A DNA stretch of 5,954 bases from Alphaproteobacteria bacterium. GTDB taxonomy: Bacteria > Pseudomonadota > Alphaproteobacteria > Thalassobaculales > Thalassobaculaceae. Both the position numbers and the translations under genes were made by a program. The stretch lies in contig JAPKDN010000210.1 of NCBI GenBank assembly GCA_028822575.1, forward strand, positions 1 to 5,954, read 5' to 3'. Shown one piece after another: positions 1 to 5,954 of the stretch. The notes beneath the pieces are model-generated. The model saw nothing but the letters and a program-made list of their open reading frames with translations, did not search any database and had not been told where the DNA came from. Each line of letters opens with the position of its first letter. Position 1 is the first letter of the stretch.

Positions 1-862
1 TGATGTTGAAGGCAGCGACTAGGATAATCAGGGTTAAGATAAGGAACATAACATTCCGCTCAACCTGTAAAGCTTTAAAAAAACTGGAGTTTTTTTGCTT
101 CCAATCGACCGCATATCGCCCATCACCAATAACTAAGGCCAAAGGATTTCTGATCGCGTCAACCAAATCCGGGTGCCCCACCATAACTTCGATCGCATTG
201 ACCGTGTCGCCGCTCTTGAAGAACAGCTGAGCCTGATCCAGCGGCATGTAAATAAAAGAATTATCGTATTCGAACATCCCGACATTGAACAGCGCGACTA
301 TGGTAAAGGCGCGCATTCGGGGGACGCTGCCAAAAGCGGTCGGGGTGCTGGTGGGAGAAATCAGCGTCATCTTGTCGCCAACACCAACCCGGAGCTGTCG
401 CGCGAGGCGAGAGCCAACAATGATCGACGGCCCGCCAGTAAAATTTTCCATAGACCCAGAAATGATACTCTCGGGGATTATTCGCCTTGCCACCAGGTCC
501 GGTGCCCGCACCCCGCGTACAATCGCACCACTGGCGGCCCCATTGACCATGGCCATCACCTGCCCCTGCATTTGTGGGGTAACCGAAAGCACGCCAGAAA
601 TTTCTCCAATCCGAATCGCCAATTTATTATAACCGGTCATCGGCGATTGGCTGCCATGGACCGAGGCGTGCCCGTTTAAACCAAGGATGCGGGTCAACAG
701 TTCGGTTCGGAATCCGTTCATCACCGACATCACGATGATCAAGGTCGCCACCCCCAGCCCGATGCCGAGCAAAGAGAACCACGCAATTACCGAAATGAAC
801 CCTTCCTGCCGACGAGAGCGCAGATATCGCAGGGCTACCAAACGTTCGAAGCTTCCGAACAC
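1..862 (-). CDS. lolC: LolC/LolE-family lipoprotein-releasing permease, N-terminal 287 residues (partial)
   Basis: This is an inner-membrane permease subunit of the Lol ABC transporter. By family knowledge it works with the ATPase LolD to release lipoproteins from the inner membrane to the periplasmic carrier LolA. The reading frame was read by hand on the minus strand and is open from 862 to the left edge, so the C-terminal part is missing. The start is GTG at 860-862: an in-frame TAG lies five codons upstream, a GGGAG ribosome site sits six bases before it, and the protein then begins VFGSFERLVALRYLRSRRQ, as LolC/E proteins do. A first membrane helix covers about residues 22-48 (ending IVMSVMNGF), a large periplasmic domain follows, and a second helix begins near residue 270 (NVMFLILTLIILVAAF) just as the window ends. 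The gene lies 27 bases after proS, which suggests co-transcription; lolD would be expected next, outside the window. Whether to call it LolC or LolE cannot be settled from this half. Confidence 0.9.
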   Translation of the reverse strand, partial: MFGSFERLVALRYLRSRRQEGFISVIAWFSLLGIGLGVATLIIVMSVMNGFRTELLTRILGLNGHASVHGSQSPMTGYNKLAIRIGEISGVLSVTPQMQGQVMAMVNGAASGAIVRGVRAPDLVARRIIPESIISGSMENFTGGPSIIVGSRLARQLRVGVGDKMTLISPTSTPTAFGSVPRMRAFTIVALFNVGMFEYDNSFIYMPLDQAQLFFKSGDTVNAIEVMVGHPDLVDAIRNPLALVIGDGRYAVDWKQKNSSFFKALQVERNVMFLILTLIILVAAFNI

Positions 863-868
863 CGCACT

Positions 869-873
869 CTCCC
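869..873 (-). promoter_or_regulatory. Ribosome binding site for the GTG start of lolC
   Basis: On the minus strand GGGAG is followed by six bases (AGTGCG) and then GTG. It decides the start of the permease gene, because the frame has no ATG until about residue 45, which lies inside the first membrane helix. Confidence 0.6.
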
Positions 874-889
874 GCCCCTAATACCAGGG

Positions 890-2203
890 CTAACCGGTGA
901 AGCGGTTCAGCACCGCTTCGGGTGACATTTCCTCGGTCTCACCGGTGCGCCGGTTCTTGGTTTCGACAACACCATTCCTTACCCCCCGCGGCCCGACGAT
1001 AACCTGCCAGGGCAAACCAATTAGGTCCATGTCCGCGAGTTTGGAGCCGGTTCGCTCATCGCGATCATCATACAGTGTTTCCACGCCGGCTTTGTTGAGT
1101 TTACGATACAGATCGTCACAAACTGTGGTGCAATCAACATCACTGACCTTCACGTTCACCAAGCCCACCCGGAACGGTGCTACCGCCTCCGGCCAGATGA
1201 TACCGCGATCGTCGTGGCTCGCCTCGATGATGCCACCGACCAGCCGTGAGACACCGACACCGTACGACCCCATGTGAACCGCGACTTCCTTGCCGTCTGG
1301 CCCAGTGACACGGGCACAGAGAGGCTCAGAATATTTTGTCCCAAAGTAGAAGATATGCCCGACCTCGATGCCTCGGGTACTGATCAAGTCATCGGCCGCG
1401 ACCGGGCACGTCGCGGGGTCATGTTTCTCGTCCGTCGCTGCATAGCGGGACAGGAAGCAATCCACCACGGGCTGGAGATTTCCGTTCACGTCGATCTCCT
1501 GCGAGAGCACATCAACGTCGAGCCAATCCTTGTGGCAATAGACCTCGCTCTCGCCAGTGTCGGCGAGAATCACGAACTCGTGGCTCATATTGCCACCGAT
1601 GGGACCACTATCCGCCGCCATCGGGATCGCTCTCAGTCCCATCCGAGCGTAGGTTTTAAGGTATGCCACGAACATCTTGTTGTAAGCCTTGACCGAACTC
1701 TCATGATCCAGATCAAAGGAATAGGCGTCCTTCATGAGAAATTCACGCCCGCGCATGATGCCAAAACGCGGGCGGACCTCGTCCCGAAACTTCCACTGAA
1801 TATGGTAAAGATTGAGCGGCAATGCTCGATAACTCTTAACATGCGTTCGGAAGATATCAGTGATCAGGTCCTCGTTGGTCGGACCGAACAACATGTCCCG
1901 CTCGTGCCGGTCTCGGATCCGAAGCATTTCCTTGCCATAGTCATCATAGCGACCGCTCTCACGCCAAAGATCAGCCGACTGGATCGTCGGCATAAGCACT
2001 TCCTGCGCACCAGAAGCGTCCTGTTCCTCGCGAACGATCTGCTCGATCTTGCGGAGCACGCGATACCCCATGGGGAGCCAGGAATAGATCCCAGCGCTCG
2101 CCTGTTGAATCATTCCCGCACGCAGCATGTAACGATGCGAGACGATCTGCGCTTCCTTGGGCGTATGGCGCAGGGTCGGAATGAAGAAGTTCGTCCGTCG
2201 CAT
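890..2203 (-). CDS. proS: Prolyl-tRNA synthetase, short form without the editing insertion
   Basis: This cytoplasmic class II aminoacyl-tRNA synthetase attaches proline to tRNA-Pro using ATP. The 437 residues are complete. Motif 1 lies around residues 38-72 (from [13 protein letters not shown] to EVLMP), the proline-binding TxE loop is GPTNE at 107-111, motif 2 is FRDEVRPR at 139-146, and motif 3 is GSYGVGVSR at 312-320. The anticodon-binding domain runs from about 343 to the end. The E. coli enzyme (about 570 residues) carries a roughly 180-residue editing domain between motifs 2 and 3. Here that region is far too short for it, as in the alphaproteobacterial form, so removal of mischarged alanine would need a separate protein, not seen here. 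The ATG at 2201-2203 follows GAGGG at a six-base spacing. The stop is TAG at 890-892, and lolC follows after 27 bases. Confidence 0.96.
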   Translation of the reverse strand: MRRTNFFIPTLRHTPKEAQIVSHRYMLRAGMIQQASAGIYSWLPMGYRVLRKIEQIVREEQDASGAQEVLMPTIQSADLWRESGRYDDYGKEMLRIRDRHERDMLFGPTNEDLITDIFRTHVKSYRALPLNLYHIQWKFRDEVRPRFGIMRGREFLMKDAYSFDLDHESSVKAYNKMFVAYLKTYARMGLRAIPMAADSGPIGGNMSHEFVILADTGESEVYCHKDWLDVDVLSQEIDVNGNLQPVVDCFLSRYAATDEKHDPATCPVAADDLISTRGIEVGHIFYFGTKYSEPLCARVTGPDGKEVAVHMGSYGVGVSRLVGGIIEASHDDRGIIWPEAVAPFRVGLVNVKVSDVDCTTVCDDLYRKLNKAGVETLYDDRDERTGSKLADMDLIGLPWQVIVGPRGVRNGVVETKNRRTGETEEMSPEAVLNRFTG

Positions 2204-2365
2204 CGCAGCCCTCGTTTGATGAAAAAAGTGACCGTAATCCCGCCAATTTAGTACGTGCAGACTTTAGGATTTCGTCTCGGGACTGTCCAAATAAAATCAG
2301 TCGCCAACCCACGTCGATTGTCGCGCGGTGGATACCCATCTATCATAACTAAATTAAGGCGCGTG
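2204..2365 (-). other. Regulator-proS intergenic region, probable proS leader
   Basis: This 162-base gap is the longest gene-free stretch in the window. It carries the -10 part of a candidate promoter near its right end and the proS ribosome site (GAGGG) near its left end. I saw no strong stem-loop followed by a T run that would end the regulator transcript, no T-box-like or other recognisable riboswitch, and no convincing coding frame. The frame crossing it at 1971-2339 is out of phase with proS and has no family features. Confidence 0.4.
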
Positions 2366-2369
2366 TCAC
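2342..2369 (-). promoter_or_regulatory. Candidate sigma-70-like promoter for proS-lolC
   Basis: Read on the minus strand, GTGACA (2364-2369; 5 of 6 matches to TTGACA) is followed after 16 bases by TATGAT (2342-2347; 5 of 6 matches to TATAAT). Transcription would begin near 2335 and give a leader of about 130 bases before the proS ATG. The -35 box overlaps the stop codon of the regulator gene (TGA at 2366-2368). The element was found by eye only, and such matches arise by chance in AT-rich gaps. Confidence 0.4.
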
Positions 2370-2887
2370 AGAGGAGGCAATGTGCCCCTAAGATTGTAAT
2401 TCAACAACCCTTCCCAGAACCGCTCCAGTTGACTGTAGGCTGCGTTCGCTTTGCGTAAGTCTTCTGAACTGACGTTGGCCTGCTCCAGCGAGTCGGCATG
2501 GCGGTCAAACATATCAGAGATTTGAGCGCAAAGCTCAAGCCCCTTCTCCGACAAGCGCACCCGAATGGAGCGACGATCATGAGTAGAGCGTTCCTGTATG
2601 AGGTACTTGTTTTCAACCATTTTACGAACATTATAGGAAACGTTGGAACCAAGATAATACCCTCGGTTGGTCAGTTCACCAACGGTCAACTCATCCGCGC
2701 CGATATTGAACAGGATCAACGCCTGGATATTATTGATATCTTCCGTGCCGCGCCGGTCAAGCTCCGTTTTCACCACTTCCAGAAACTGCCTGTGCAGTCT
2801 CTCGATAAGTTTGATCGCTTCCAGATACACCTGACGCCTCGACGGAGACGCAAGATCGGCAGCGCTATCGGTTGATAAGTCAGCCAT
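2366..2887 (-). CDS. MarR-superfamily winged-helix transcriptional regulator (LdtR-like)
   Basis: This 173-residue protein is a likely dimeric DNA-binding repressor or activator. An N-terminal helical part (about 17-45, with YLEAIKLIERLHRQFLEVVK) precedes the winged helix-turn-helix at about 52-118. The recognition-helix region RGYYLGSNVSYNVRKMVENK spans 75-94, and the wing carries the MarR-type D-R-R signature at 104-106 (STHDRRSIRVRLSEKG). A helical C-terminal part (about 118-165) should complete the dimer interface. The RGYYLGSNVSYN stretch and overall plan recall LdtR, an alphaproteobacterial MarR-type regulator reported to control an L,D-transpeptidase gene; this is from memory, so no symbol is assigned. 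The start is ATG at 2885-2887, with a close AGGG four bases or fewer upstream. It is 69 bases after mmsB and 162 bases before proS. Palindromic AT-rich sequence just upstream hints at autoregulation. Its effector and targets cannot be read from the sequence. Confidence 0.88.
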   Translation of the reverse strand: MADLSTDSAADLASPSRRQVYLEAIKLIERLHRQFLEVVKTELDRRGTEDINNIQALILFNIGADELTVGELTNRGYYLGSNVSYNVRKMVENKYLIQERSTHDRRSIRVRLSEKGLELCAQISDMFDRHADSLEQANVSSEDLRKANAAYSQLERFWEGLLNYNLRGTLPPL

Positions 2888-2897
2888 GGGCCCTAAG

Positions 2898-2941
2898 GTA
2901 TACGGTCAATTTTAGATCTAACACCTAATTAGCGTAAAATT
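2898..2941. promoter_or_regulatory. AT-rich palindrome cluster upstream of the MarR-type gene, candidate operator
   Basis: The 69-base gap before the regulator holds several perfect small palindromes: GTATAC (2898-2903), TTAGATCTAA (2912-2921) and CTAATTAG (2925-2932). The inverted pair AATTTTA (2908-2914) and TAAAATT (2935-2941) encloses the latter two. MarR-type proteins usually bind short palindromes of this size near their own start, so this is a reasonable operator candidate. A possible -10 box, TAAAAT on the minus strand at 2909-2914, lies inside it, but its matching -35 (TTACGC, 2932-2937) is poor. AT-rich DNA forms small palindromes easily. Confidence 0.35.
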
Positions 2942-2956
2942 ACAGATGAACGCAAC

Positions 2957-3838
2957 TCAATTACCATGAATCATTTTGAAGATACCCGAAAAATCCAACG
3001 ATCCATTTCCGCCTTCGAGAAACTTTCGGTACATCTCCAGAGCATGCGCGCCGAGTTGTGCGTCATGGTCCATAGACCGCGCGGCCTCTTGAGCAAGATT
3101 CATATCCTTGGCCATCATCGCAGCAGTAAAACCAGCTTGATAATCCCTGTTCGCCGGGGAACTGGGCACCGGACCGGGTACTGGAAGATATGTCGTCATG
3201 GCCCAGCATTGGCTTGACGATGTCGACGTAACATCGAACAATTTTTGTGCGTCCAGACCCAGTTTTTCCGCCATTGAAAAGCTTTCGCAGACCGCGATCA
3301 TCGAGATACCGAGGATCATATTGTTACAGATCTTGGCCGCCTGCCCATTCCCGGCGCCGCCGGTATGGACGATATTTTTTCCCATCGAGTCGAGATAAGG
3401 TTTGGCGCGGGCGAATGCCGTATCCGGCCCACCAACCATAAAGGTAAGCGTCCCCGCCTCGGCTCCACCGGTACCACCAGAGACCGGCGCGTCTACCATC
3501 TCGAAGCCCGCTTCGGCCGCATTGGAGGCCACGGCCCGCGCCGAAGCCACGTCGATGGTCGAGCAATCAATCAATAGCGCGCCCGCTGGCGCCCCTGGGA
3601 TCACCGAGGACCCATAGACGTCACGGACATGGCTGCCCTCGGGCAACATGGTAATGACAACCTCCGCGCCGCTCAGAGCCTCGTTAGCCGAAGATGTTGC
3701 GGTCCCACCAGCCTTGGTGAGTTCTTGCAAGACGCTTGAAACTAGGTCGAATCCCGTCAACTCATGGCCAGCCGCCAACAGGTTTTTAGCCATCGGCAGG
3801 CCCATATTTCCAAGTCCAATGAAAGCAATGCGCGCCAT
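2957..3838 (-). CDS. mmsB: 3-hydroxyisobutyrate dehydrogenase (valine degradation)
   Basis: This NAD-dependent cytoplasmic enzyme oxidises 3-hydroxyisobutyrate to methylmalonate semialdehyde. The 293 residues match the usual family length. The N-terminal Rossmann fold shows GLGNMG at 8-13, with D31 at the end of the second strand, as expected for a preference for NAD over NADP. The substrate-binding signature DAPVSGG is at 116-122, and the catalytic lysine is K169 in GAGNGQAAKICNN, with N173 four residues on. The stretch YLPVPGPVPSSPANRDYQ (217-234) and KDMNLA (244-249) are typical of true hydroxyisobutyrate dehydrogenases rather than tartronate semialdehyde or 6-phosphogluconate relatives. 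The start ATG at 3836-3838 follows a strong GGGGAG with a seven-base spacing. It comes 54 bases after the gene for the hydrolase that makes its substrate. Confidence 0.94.
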   Translation of the reverse strand: MARIAFIGLGNMGLPMAKNLLAAGHELTGFDLVSSVLQELTKAGGTATSSANEALSGAEVVITMLPEGSHVRDVYGSSVIPGAPAGALLIDCSTIDVASARAVASNAAEAGFEMVDAPVSGGTGGAEAGTLTFMVGGPDTAFARAKPYLDSMGKNIVHTGGAGNGQAAKICNNMILGISMIAVCESFSMAEKLGLDAQKLFDVTSTSSSQCWAMTTYLPVPGPVPSSPANRDYQAGFTAAMMAKDMNLAQEAARSMDHDAQLGAHALEMYRKFLEGGNGSLDFSGIFKMIHGN

Positions 3839-3869
3839 GGCGTCTCTCCCCTATATCGTCTTGTATTTA

Positions 3870-3885
3870 TCGAGGTGGCCCTCGA
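3870..3885 (-). other. Short stem-loop between the hydrolase gene and mmsB
   Basis: A perfect six-base inverted repeat (TCGAGG / CCTCGA) with a four-base loop begins eight bases after the hydrolase stop codon. It is followed on the transcript by TAAATAC rather than a T run, so it does not look like an intrinsic terminator. It could be an RNA-stability or spacing element, or chance. Confidence 0.25.
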
Positions 3886-3892
3886 CCGAACC

Positions 3893-4966
3893 TCAGTCGA
3901 ACGTCAGCTCCCGCCAGGACACCGGCTCAAAATAACCCGCGACTAGCGCGTCGGACACATCTTCCAACCGCGCCGGGCTCCAATTTGGTTTGTGATCCTT
4001 GTCGACCAGCAAAGCCCGGACTCCCTCAGGAAAATCATTACCACGCGCAAAATGCTGCGACATCCGATATTCCATAGTCATGGTCTCCGCAAAGGTCGTG
4101 GCCCGACCGCCGCGGCGAATTTGCTCCAGGGTAACTTTCAGACTGCTTGGCGATTTCGAGCCTAGCGTCTCCAACGCTTGGGCCGCGAACGCCGAGTTGG
4201 AGGCCTTAAGACGGACGATGATCTCTTCGACCGTATCCGCAAAGAAGCAATTGTCGATCTCGGCTCTAGCATCCACCGTTGGCGCCTCGCCCCCGGCGAT
4301 TACAAAGGCGTCCAGGACAAGCTTTACCGCCGCGTGCGCACCTCCCGAAAGATCGGCGGCATGCAGTTTCGCCTCGATCTCCTCCAGCGCGTCAGAAGCA
4401 ACCACATGGGTTGAGATCCCAAGCCGCTCACAATCCCCAACCGTGACCGGTAACCCGGTGAGCGCCAGATAGGTCCCGGTCTCGCCCGGCAGTCGGGAGA
4501 GGAACCAGGCGCCACCAACGTCCGGGAAAAGCCCAATCGTGGTTTCCGGCATGCCAACCCGCGTGCGCTCGGTCGCGACCCGGAACGACCCATGCACCGA
4601 CAAACCCATACCGCCACCCATGCAGACCCGATCGATCAATGCGATGTAGGGTTTCGTGCATGTGTGGATCTGGTGGTTGAGCCTGTACTCCTCATAGAAA
4701 AACTCCTGGGCCAGACTCGGATTCGTGTCACCGTCATAGTTAATTATGGATTCGCGCACCGCGCGGACGTCACCGCCAGCGCAAAAAGCCCGATCGCCAG
4801 CGCCCTTGACCACGACCGCCTTGATCGCGTCATCCGCCATCCAGGCGGTGAAATGAGTCCGCATCTCCGCGATCATGTTCATCGTCAAGGCGTTCAGGGT
4901 GCGCGGTCGATTAAGGGTGATCGTGCCGATCCCATCGGCGACATCAAACAGAACTTCAGGATCCAT
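3893..4966 (-). CDS. 3-hydroxyisobutyryl-CoA hydrolase (enoyl-CoA hydratase/isomerase superfamily)
   Basis: This enzyme hydrolyses 3-hydroxyisobutyryl-CoA to free 3-hydroxyisobutyrate and CoA in valine degradation. At 357 residues it is much longer than a plain enoyl-CoA hydratase (about 260) and matches the HIBCH group, which has an extra C-terminal part. The crotonase core shows CAGGD at 62-66 and GGGMG at 117-121, which form the oxyanion hole and CoA pocket. MPETTIGLFPDVGG at 139-152 supplies the expected acidic pair E141 and D149. The C-terminal EYRMSQHF (299-306) and DFPEGVRALLVDKDHKPNW (311-329) are HIBCH hallmarks that separate it from hydratases. The ATG at 4964-4966 is the first possible start after an in-frame TGA twelve bases upstream; its ribosome site is weak (AAGTGAG). 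It lies 60 bases after the acyl-CoA dehydrogenase gene and 54 bases before mmsB, whose product acts next. Confidence 0.92.
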   Translation of the reverse strand: MDPEVLFDVADGIGTITLNRPRTLNALTMNMIAEMRTHFTAWMADDAIKAVVVKGAGDRAFCAGGDVRAVRESIINYDGDTNPSLAQEFFYEEYRLNHQIHTCTKPYIALIDRVCMGGGMGLSVHGSFRVATERTRVGMPETTIGLFPDVGGAWFLSRLPGETGTYLALTGLPVTVGDCERLGISTHVVASDALEEIEAKLHAADLSGGAHAAVKLVLDAFVIAGGEAPTVDARAEIDNCFFADTVEEIIVRLKASNSAFAAQALETLGSKSPSSLKVTLEQIRRGGRATTFAETMTMEYRMSQHFARGNDFPEGVRALLVDKDHKPNWSPARLEDVSDALVAGYFEPVSWRELTFD

Positions 4967-5026
4967 AAAGTAGGCTCACTTCTTTCTTTGCATTGAACGC
5001 AAGGCCCTGGGCCAGCTCATTCTTAC

Positions 5027-5954
5027 TCACTCTTGTAACATTTTGCGGGCGATGATCACCCGCATGATCTCGTTAGTGCCTTCCAAAATCTGATGGACAC
5101 GCAGATCACGCACCAGACGCTCCAGCGGAAAATCCTTCAAATAACCATAGCCACCATGAATTTGCAGCGCCTCGTTACAGACGGCCGAGCCGATATCAGT
5201 CGCCATGCGTTTGGCCATGGCCGCGTGCTTGGTCGCGTCGGGGGCCTTGCGGTCCAAGCTGTCGGCGGCCCGGTAGATCATCAACCGGGCAGCGTCGACA
5301 TCAGTCGCCATGTCGGCCAGCTTAAACTGTATCGCTTGGAACTCGGCGATCGGATGGCCAAACTGTTTTCGATCCAGCGCAAAGGCCCTGGCCGCTTCCA
5401 ACCCGGCGCGCGCGCCACCGATCGAGCAGGCACCAATGTTCACCCGGCCACCATCCAGCCCAGCCATAGCGATCTTGAAGCCATCGCCCTCGTTTCCGAC
5501 AAGATTCTCGACCGGCACTCGGCAATCCTCGAAATTCACCATCGCGGTATGCTGGCTATTCCAGCCGAGCTTGCGCTCGTTGGCGCCAAAACTTAGCCCC
5601 GGCGTGCCTGCCTCGACCAGGAAACAGGATATCCCCTTGGGTCCTTCCTCGCCGGTCCTGCACATTACCGCGTAGACATCGCTGGTCGGCCCACCGGAAA
5701 TAAAAGCCTTAGAGCCGTTCACGACATAATGGCTGTTGCCGTCCTTAACCGCCCGAGTCTTCAGGGAGGCGGCGTCGGATCCAGCATCCGGTTCGGTCAG
5801 GCAATAGCTCGCCATCGACATCATTGACGTCACGTTTGGCAGAAACCGCTCCCGGATCGCCGTATCGCCAAAGCGGTCTATCATCCAGGCTACCATGTTG
5901 TGGATCGACAGATACGCGGCCGTTGACGGACAGGCCGCCGAGAGCTCTTCGAAC
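5027..5954 (-). CDS. Acyl-CoA dehydrogenase, isobutyryl-CoA dehydrogenase type (partial, N-terminus missing)
   Basis: This FAD flavoenzyme likely oxidises isobutyryl-CoA to methacrylyl-CoA, passing electrons to electron-transfer flavoprotein. The frame is open to the right edge: 308 residues are visible, starting FEELSAACPSTAAYLSIHNM, and roughly 70-75 N-terminal residues are missing. The ATG at 5894-5896 is internal and not the start. The family signature YCLTEPDAGSDAAS is at visible residues 50-63, and ALQIHGGYGYLKDFPLERLV with VHQILEGTNEIMR lies near the end. The catalytic base is the glutamate of LEGTNE (visible residue 291, codon 5081-5083). The sequence resembles human ACAD8 (isobutyryl-CoA dehydrogenase) along its length, including SIHNM, GPKGISC, GTPGLSFG, LGWNSQ and the final LLQE-like end (MLQE). 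The two valine-pathway genes downstream support that substrate, though a related short-branched-chain substrate remains possible. Confidence 0.9.
   Translation of the reverse strand, partial: FEELSAACPSTAAYLSIHNMVAWMIDRFGDTAIRERFLPNVTSMMSMASYCLTEPDAGSDAASLKTRAVKDGNSHYVVNGSKAFISGGPTSDVYAVMCRTGEEGPKGISCFLVEAGTPGLSFGANERKLGWNSQHTAMVNFEDCRVPVENLVGNEGDGFKIAMAGLDGGRVNIGACSIGGARAGLEAARAFALDRKQFGHPIAEFQAIQFKLADMATDVDAARLMIYRAADSLDRKAPDATKHAAMAKRMATDIGSAVCNEALQIHGGYGYLKDFPLERLVRDLRVHQILEGTNEIMRVIIARKMLQE

Noticed and set aside
173..679. Plus-strand frames of 168 and 115 codons in the first 700 bases
   Set aside because: They are opposite the intact LolC/E-type permease frame, which has clear family sequence. 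The plus-strand translations show no domain.
1274..2251. A 325-codon plus-strand frame opposite proS
   Set aside because: It lies almost wholly over the certain prolyl-tRNA synthetase gene, shows no recognisable family motif, and its composition is what a complement of a real gene gives.
1971..2339. A 122-codon minus-strand frame across the proS start and the gap before it
   Set aside because: It is out of phase with proS, overlaps its first 230 bases, and resembles no family.
2957..2959. A possible terminator after mmsB
   Set aside because: The 69 bases after the stop contain only short AT-rich palindromes and no GC-rich stem followed by T residues, so read-through into the regulator gene remains possible.
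4976..5020. A 14-codon minus-strand frame (MSWPRALRSMQRKK) in the gap before the hydrolase gene, resembling a leader peptide
   Set aside because: It has no clear ribosome site, no run of branched-chain codons that would suggest attenuation, and no terminator-like hairpin after it. A frame this short is expected by chance.
1..5954. Signs of a mobile element, phage, defence system or CRISPR array
   Set aside because: All genes are in one direction, tightly spaced and of core metabolic or housekeeping families. No transposase, integrase, repeated units or flanking repeats were seen.

Overview
The window is an ordinary, densely packed stretch of a bacterial chromosome. All six genes are on the minus strand and read from right to left. 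The protein sequences suggest an alphaproteobacterium, possibly Rhodospirillales-like. The reasons are a short (437-residue) prolyl-tRNA synthetase without the inserted editing domain, that gene placed directly before a LolC/E-type lipoprotein-export permease, and a MarR-type regulator resembling the alphaproteobacterial LdtR group. The organism is inferred from family resemblance; no search was run.

The right half (about 2957-5954) is a valine-degradation block. In transcription order it holds an isobutyryl-CoA dehydrogenase-like acyl-CoA dehydrogenase (start beyond the right edge), a 3-hydroxyisobutyryl-CoA hydrolase and a 3-hydroxyisobutyrate dehydrogenase (mmsB). They catalyse isobutyryl-CoA to methacrylyl-CoA, 3-hydroxyisobutyryl-CoA to 3-hydroxyisobutyrate, and 3-hydroxyisobutyrate to methylmalonate semialdehyde. 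The hydratase step between the first two is not in the window, nor is the final semialdehyde dehydrogenase. Gaps of 60 and 54 bases and a shared direction suggest one operon.

In the middle (2366-2887) lies a winged-helix regulator of the MarR superfamily. It is preceded by a short AT-rich gap full of small palindromes that could be its own operator. Its target is unknown.

The left part (1-2203) is a housekeeping pair: proS, then after 27 bases a lolC-type permease that starts at GTG and runs off the left edge. A plausible sigma-70-like promoter for this pair overlaps the end of the regulator gene, giving proS a leader of roughly 130 bases.

No tRNA, rRNA, CRISPR array, insertion sequence, phage gene, convincing terminator or pseudogene was seen. 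No gene-free stretch exceeds 162 bases. I see no sign of an undescribed system; the findings are modest points about regulation and family variation.
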